A stretch of DNA of 5,927 nucleotides from Candidatus Parcubacteria bacterium. GTDB taxonomy: Bacteria > Patescibacteriota > Minisyncoccia > Phycocordibacterales > GCA-2747955. The translations under genes and the position numbers were made by a program. The first letter of the stretch is position 1. Each line of letters starts with the position of its first letter. The notes under the pieces are model-generated. The model saw nothing but the letters and a program-made list of their open reading frames with translations. It was not told the DNA's origin and ran no database searches. The DNA lies in assembly GCA_027024305.1 (NCBI GenBank), contig JALVSO010000024.1, positions 1 to 5,927 on the forward strand, read 5' to 3'. Of the stretch, positions 5,004-5,927 are shown piece after piece.

Positions 5004-5048
5004 AAAATAAAGCCATATTAATAATATTTTAATTTAAAAAATAAAAGT

Positions 5049-5927
5049 ATGGCTAAAAAGTGTAAGTTTTGTAATTCCTATGCGGTAATTAAAAAAGGAA
5101 AACATAGAGGAAAACAAAGATATTTTTGTAAAAAATGTTTAAAAAAATTTGTAAATAAAAGCAGAGAAAAGATTTCCTTGGAACGAAAAGTGGTAATTGA
5201 ATATATCTTTAAAAGGAAACTGCTTAAAGATATTAGTGATAAATTTAATTTATCAAAAACAAAGGTTAAAGAAATACTATTATCTTTTCCTTTAAAAGAA
5301 AAAGTCCATAAGCCCAGAGCAGTTCATATTTTGGTAGATGCTATTTGATTTGGCAAAAGAAGATCTAAGCATTCATTTTGTATTATTGTTTTTCGTGACT
5401 TTAAAAGAAAAGAAAATCTTTACTGATCATTTGAAGATAGTGAAACAAAACTAACCTACCTTAAGGGGAAAGTATATCTAGAATCTTTGGGATATAGAAT
5501 ATTATCTGTTACCGGAGATGGTTTTTCCGGGATTAGACAGGCTTTTAAGGATATTCCCTATCAGATGTGCCAAGTTCACATGGAAAGAATAGTTACTAGG
5601 CAAACAACCAGAAATCCTCAAACGGAAGCGGGACAAGTATTATTGGCATTAATAAAAACCATTCACAGAACAGATAAAAAAACCTTTTTTAGAAGACTAA
5701 AACATTTTAGTCTTAAGTATGCTGATTTCTTAAATGAGAAAACAATTAATCCCAATACCGGGAAAAAGTTCTATACACATAAAAGAGTTCGTTCGGCTTG
5801 AAAGTCGATTTTATTTTTTTCTGAATATCTTTTTAGCTATGAGGAGGATGAAGAAATTAATAGAAATACAAATTCTTTAGAAGGTCATTTTGCTCACGTT
5901 AGGGATTATTTAAATATACATAGAGGT
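5049..5927 (+). CDS. Zinc-ribbon DDE transposase, IS256/IS1249-like (three UGA codons read as Trp; 3' end cut off)
   Basis: The frame is open for 293 codons to the window edge, through TGA at 5346-5348 (codon 100), 5424-5426 (126) and 5799-5801 (251). DDE transposases cut and join the ends of their element. Residues 5-30 form a zinc ribbon (C5, C8, C27, C30, with the KGKxxGKQRYFC pattern), followed by a helix-turn-helix around 45-80 that probably binds the terminal repeats. The catalytic acids are likely D97 (LVDAI-W-FG), D157 (VTGDGFSG) and E278 (NSLEGHF). Between them lie the mutator-like CQVHMERI and the TRNPQTEAGQ block, then THKRVRSA-W-KS. In this family the three UGA sites are aromatic or Trp positions (D-x-T/x-Y/W-FG, LYW, RSAY/W), which fits tryptophan and not glycine. 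The rest of the frame is undamaged. Probably 20-40 residues are missing at the C-terminus. The family name is from motif recognition only. Confidence 0.88.

Larger units (their letters stand above)
4969..5927 (+). mobile_element. Insertion sequence, left part only (IS256/IS1249-like)
   Basis: The transposase at 5049 marks an insertion sequence whose right end lies beyond the window. The left boundary is not certain: no inverted-repeat partner is available to compare. It should lie between the end of the 91-aa gene (4823) and the transposase ATG, and the hairpin at 4969 is a plausible edge marker. The 5004-5048 stretch is AT-rich, with no SD and no gene. Confidence 0.6.

Noticed and set aside
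4868..5005. 45-codon open frame ending in the terminator hairpin
   Set aside because: It runs through an 11-bp terminator stem and T-run and ends in a Phe run encoded by the T-tract, so its structure is better explained as non-coding. It might be revisited if the block proves conserved at the protein level.
5346..5801. UGA as selenocysteine
   Set aside because: The sites align with aromatic residues, not cysteine; there is no redox-enzyme context, and several different housekeeping genes are affected. No obvious SECIS-like hairpin was seen after the codons.

Overview
The window comes from an AT-rich bacterium that reads UGA as tryptophan instead of stop. Eight in-frame TGA codons interrupt four otherwise intact genes: a small Excalibur-domain membrane protein, secE, nusG and a transposase. 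The best-conserved of these positions are tryptophan in the protein families: the W-P pair of SecE, the W-Y at the start of the NusG NGN domain, and the W before the VRNTP motif of NusG. No identifiable gene ends in TGA; the seven complete genes end in TAA (four) or TAG (three). The pattern matches NCBI code 4 (UGA=Trp). It does not match code 25 (UGA=Gly), which is known from Gracilibacteria and Absconditabacteria (SR1). Small genes, AT-rich leaders without Shine-Dalgarno sequences, an Mrs2-like CorA and a zinc-ribbon IS256/IS1249-like transposase suggest a Candidate Phyla Radiation (Patescibacteria) lineage. That placement is an inference, and Mollicutes are the main alternative.

Layout. 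Positions 1-245 hold at most the tail of an upstream gene and a perfect GC-rich palindrome. Positions 246-686 encode a secreted or membrane-anchored Excalibur protein, followed by an intrinsic terminator. A consensus promoter and a UUCG-capped, terminator-like hairpin precede secE (967-1146) and nusG (1165-1734). rplK (1824-2246) has its own TATAAT and leader and is closed by a strong terminator, with no rplA after it. A CorA/Mrs2-type Mg2+ channel homologue (2455-3366) has an extended -10 almost touching its start codon. It converges on dnaJ (3422-4501, minus strand). dnaJ diverges, through overlapping -10 elements, from a 91-aa membrane/coiled-coil protein (4548-4823). Next come a GC-richer non-coding stretch and a strong terminator-like hairpin. 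The last feature is the transposase, which carries three UGA codons and runs off the right edge.

Functionally this is core housekeeping DNA: protein export (SecE), transcription elongation (NusG), ribosome stalk base (L11), Mg2+ transport and chaperone (DnaJ). An insertion sequence that obeys the same recoding lies beside it. The main discovery candidate is the UGA-to-Trp code. Secondary ones are the hairpin in the secE-nusG leader, the near-leaderless and SD-less gene starts, the GVN variant of the CorA signature, and the unexplained GC-rich block beside the insertion sequence.
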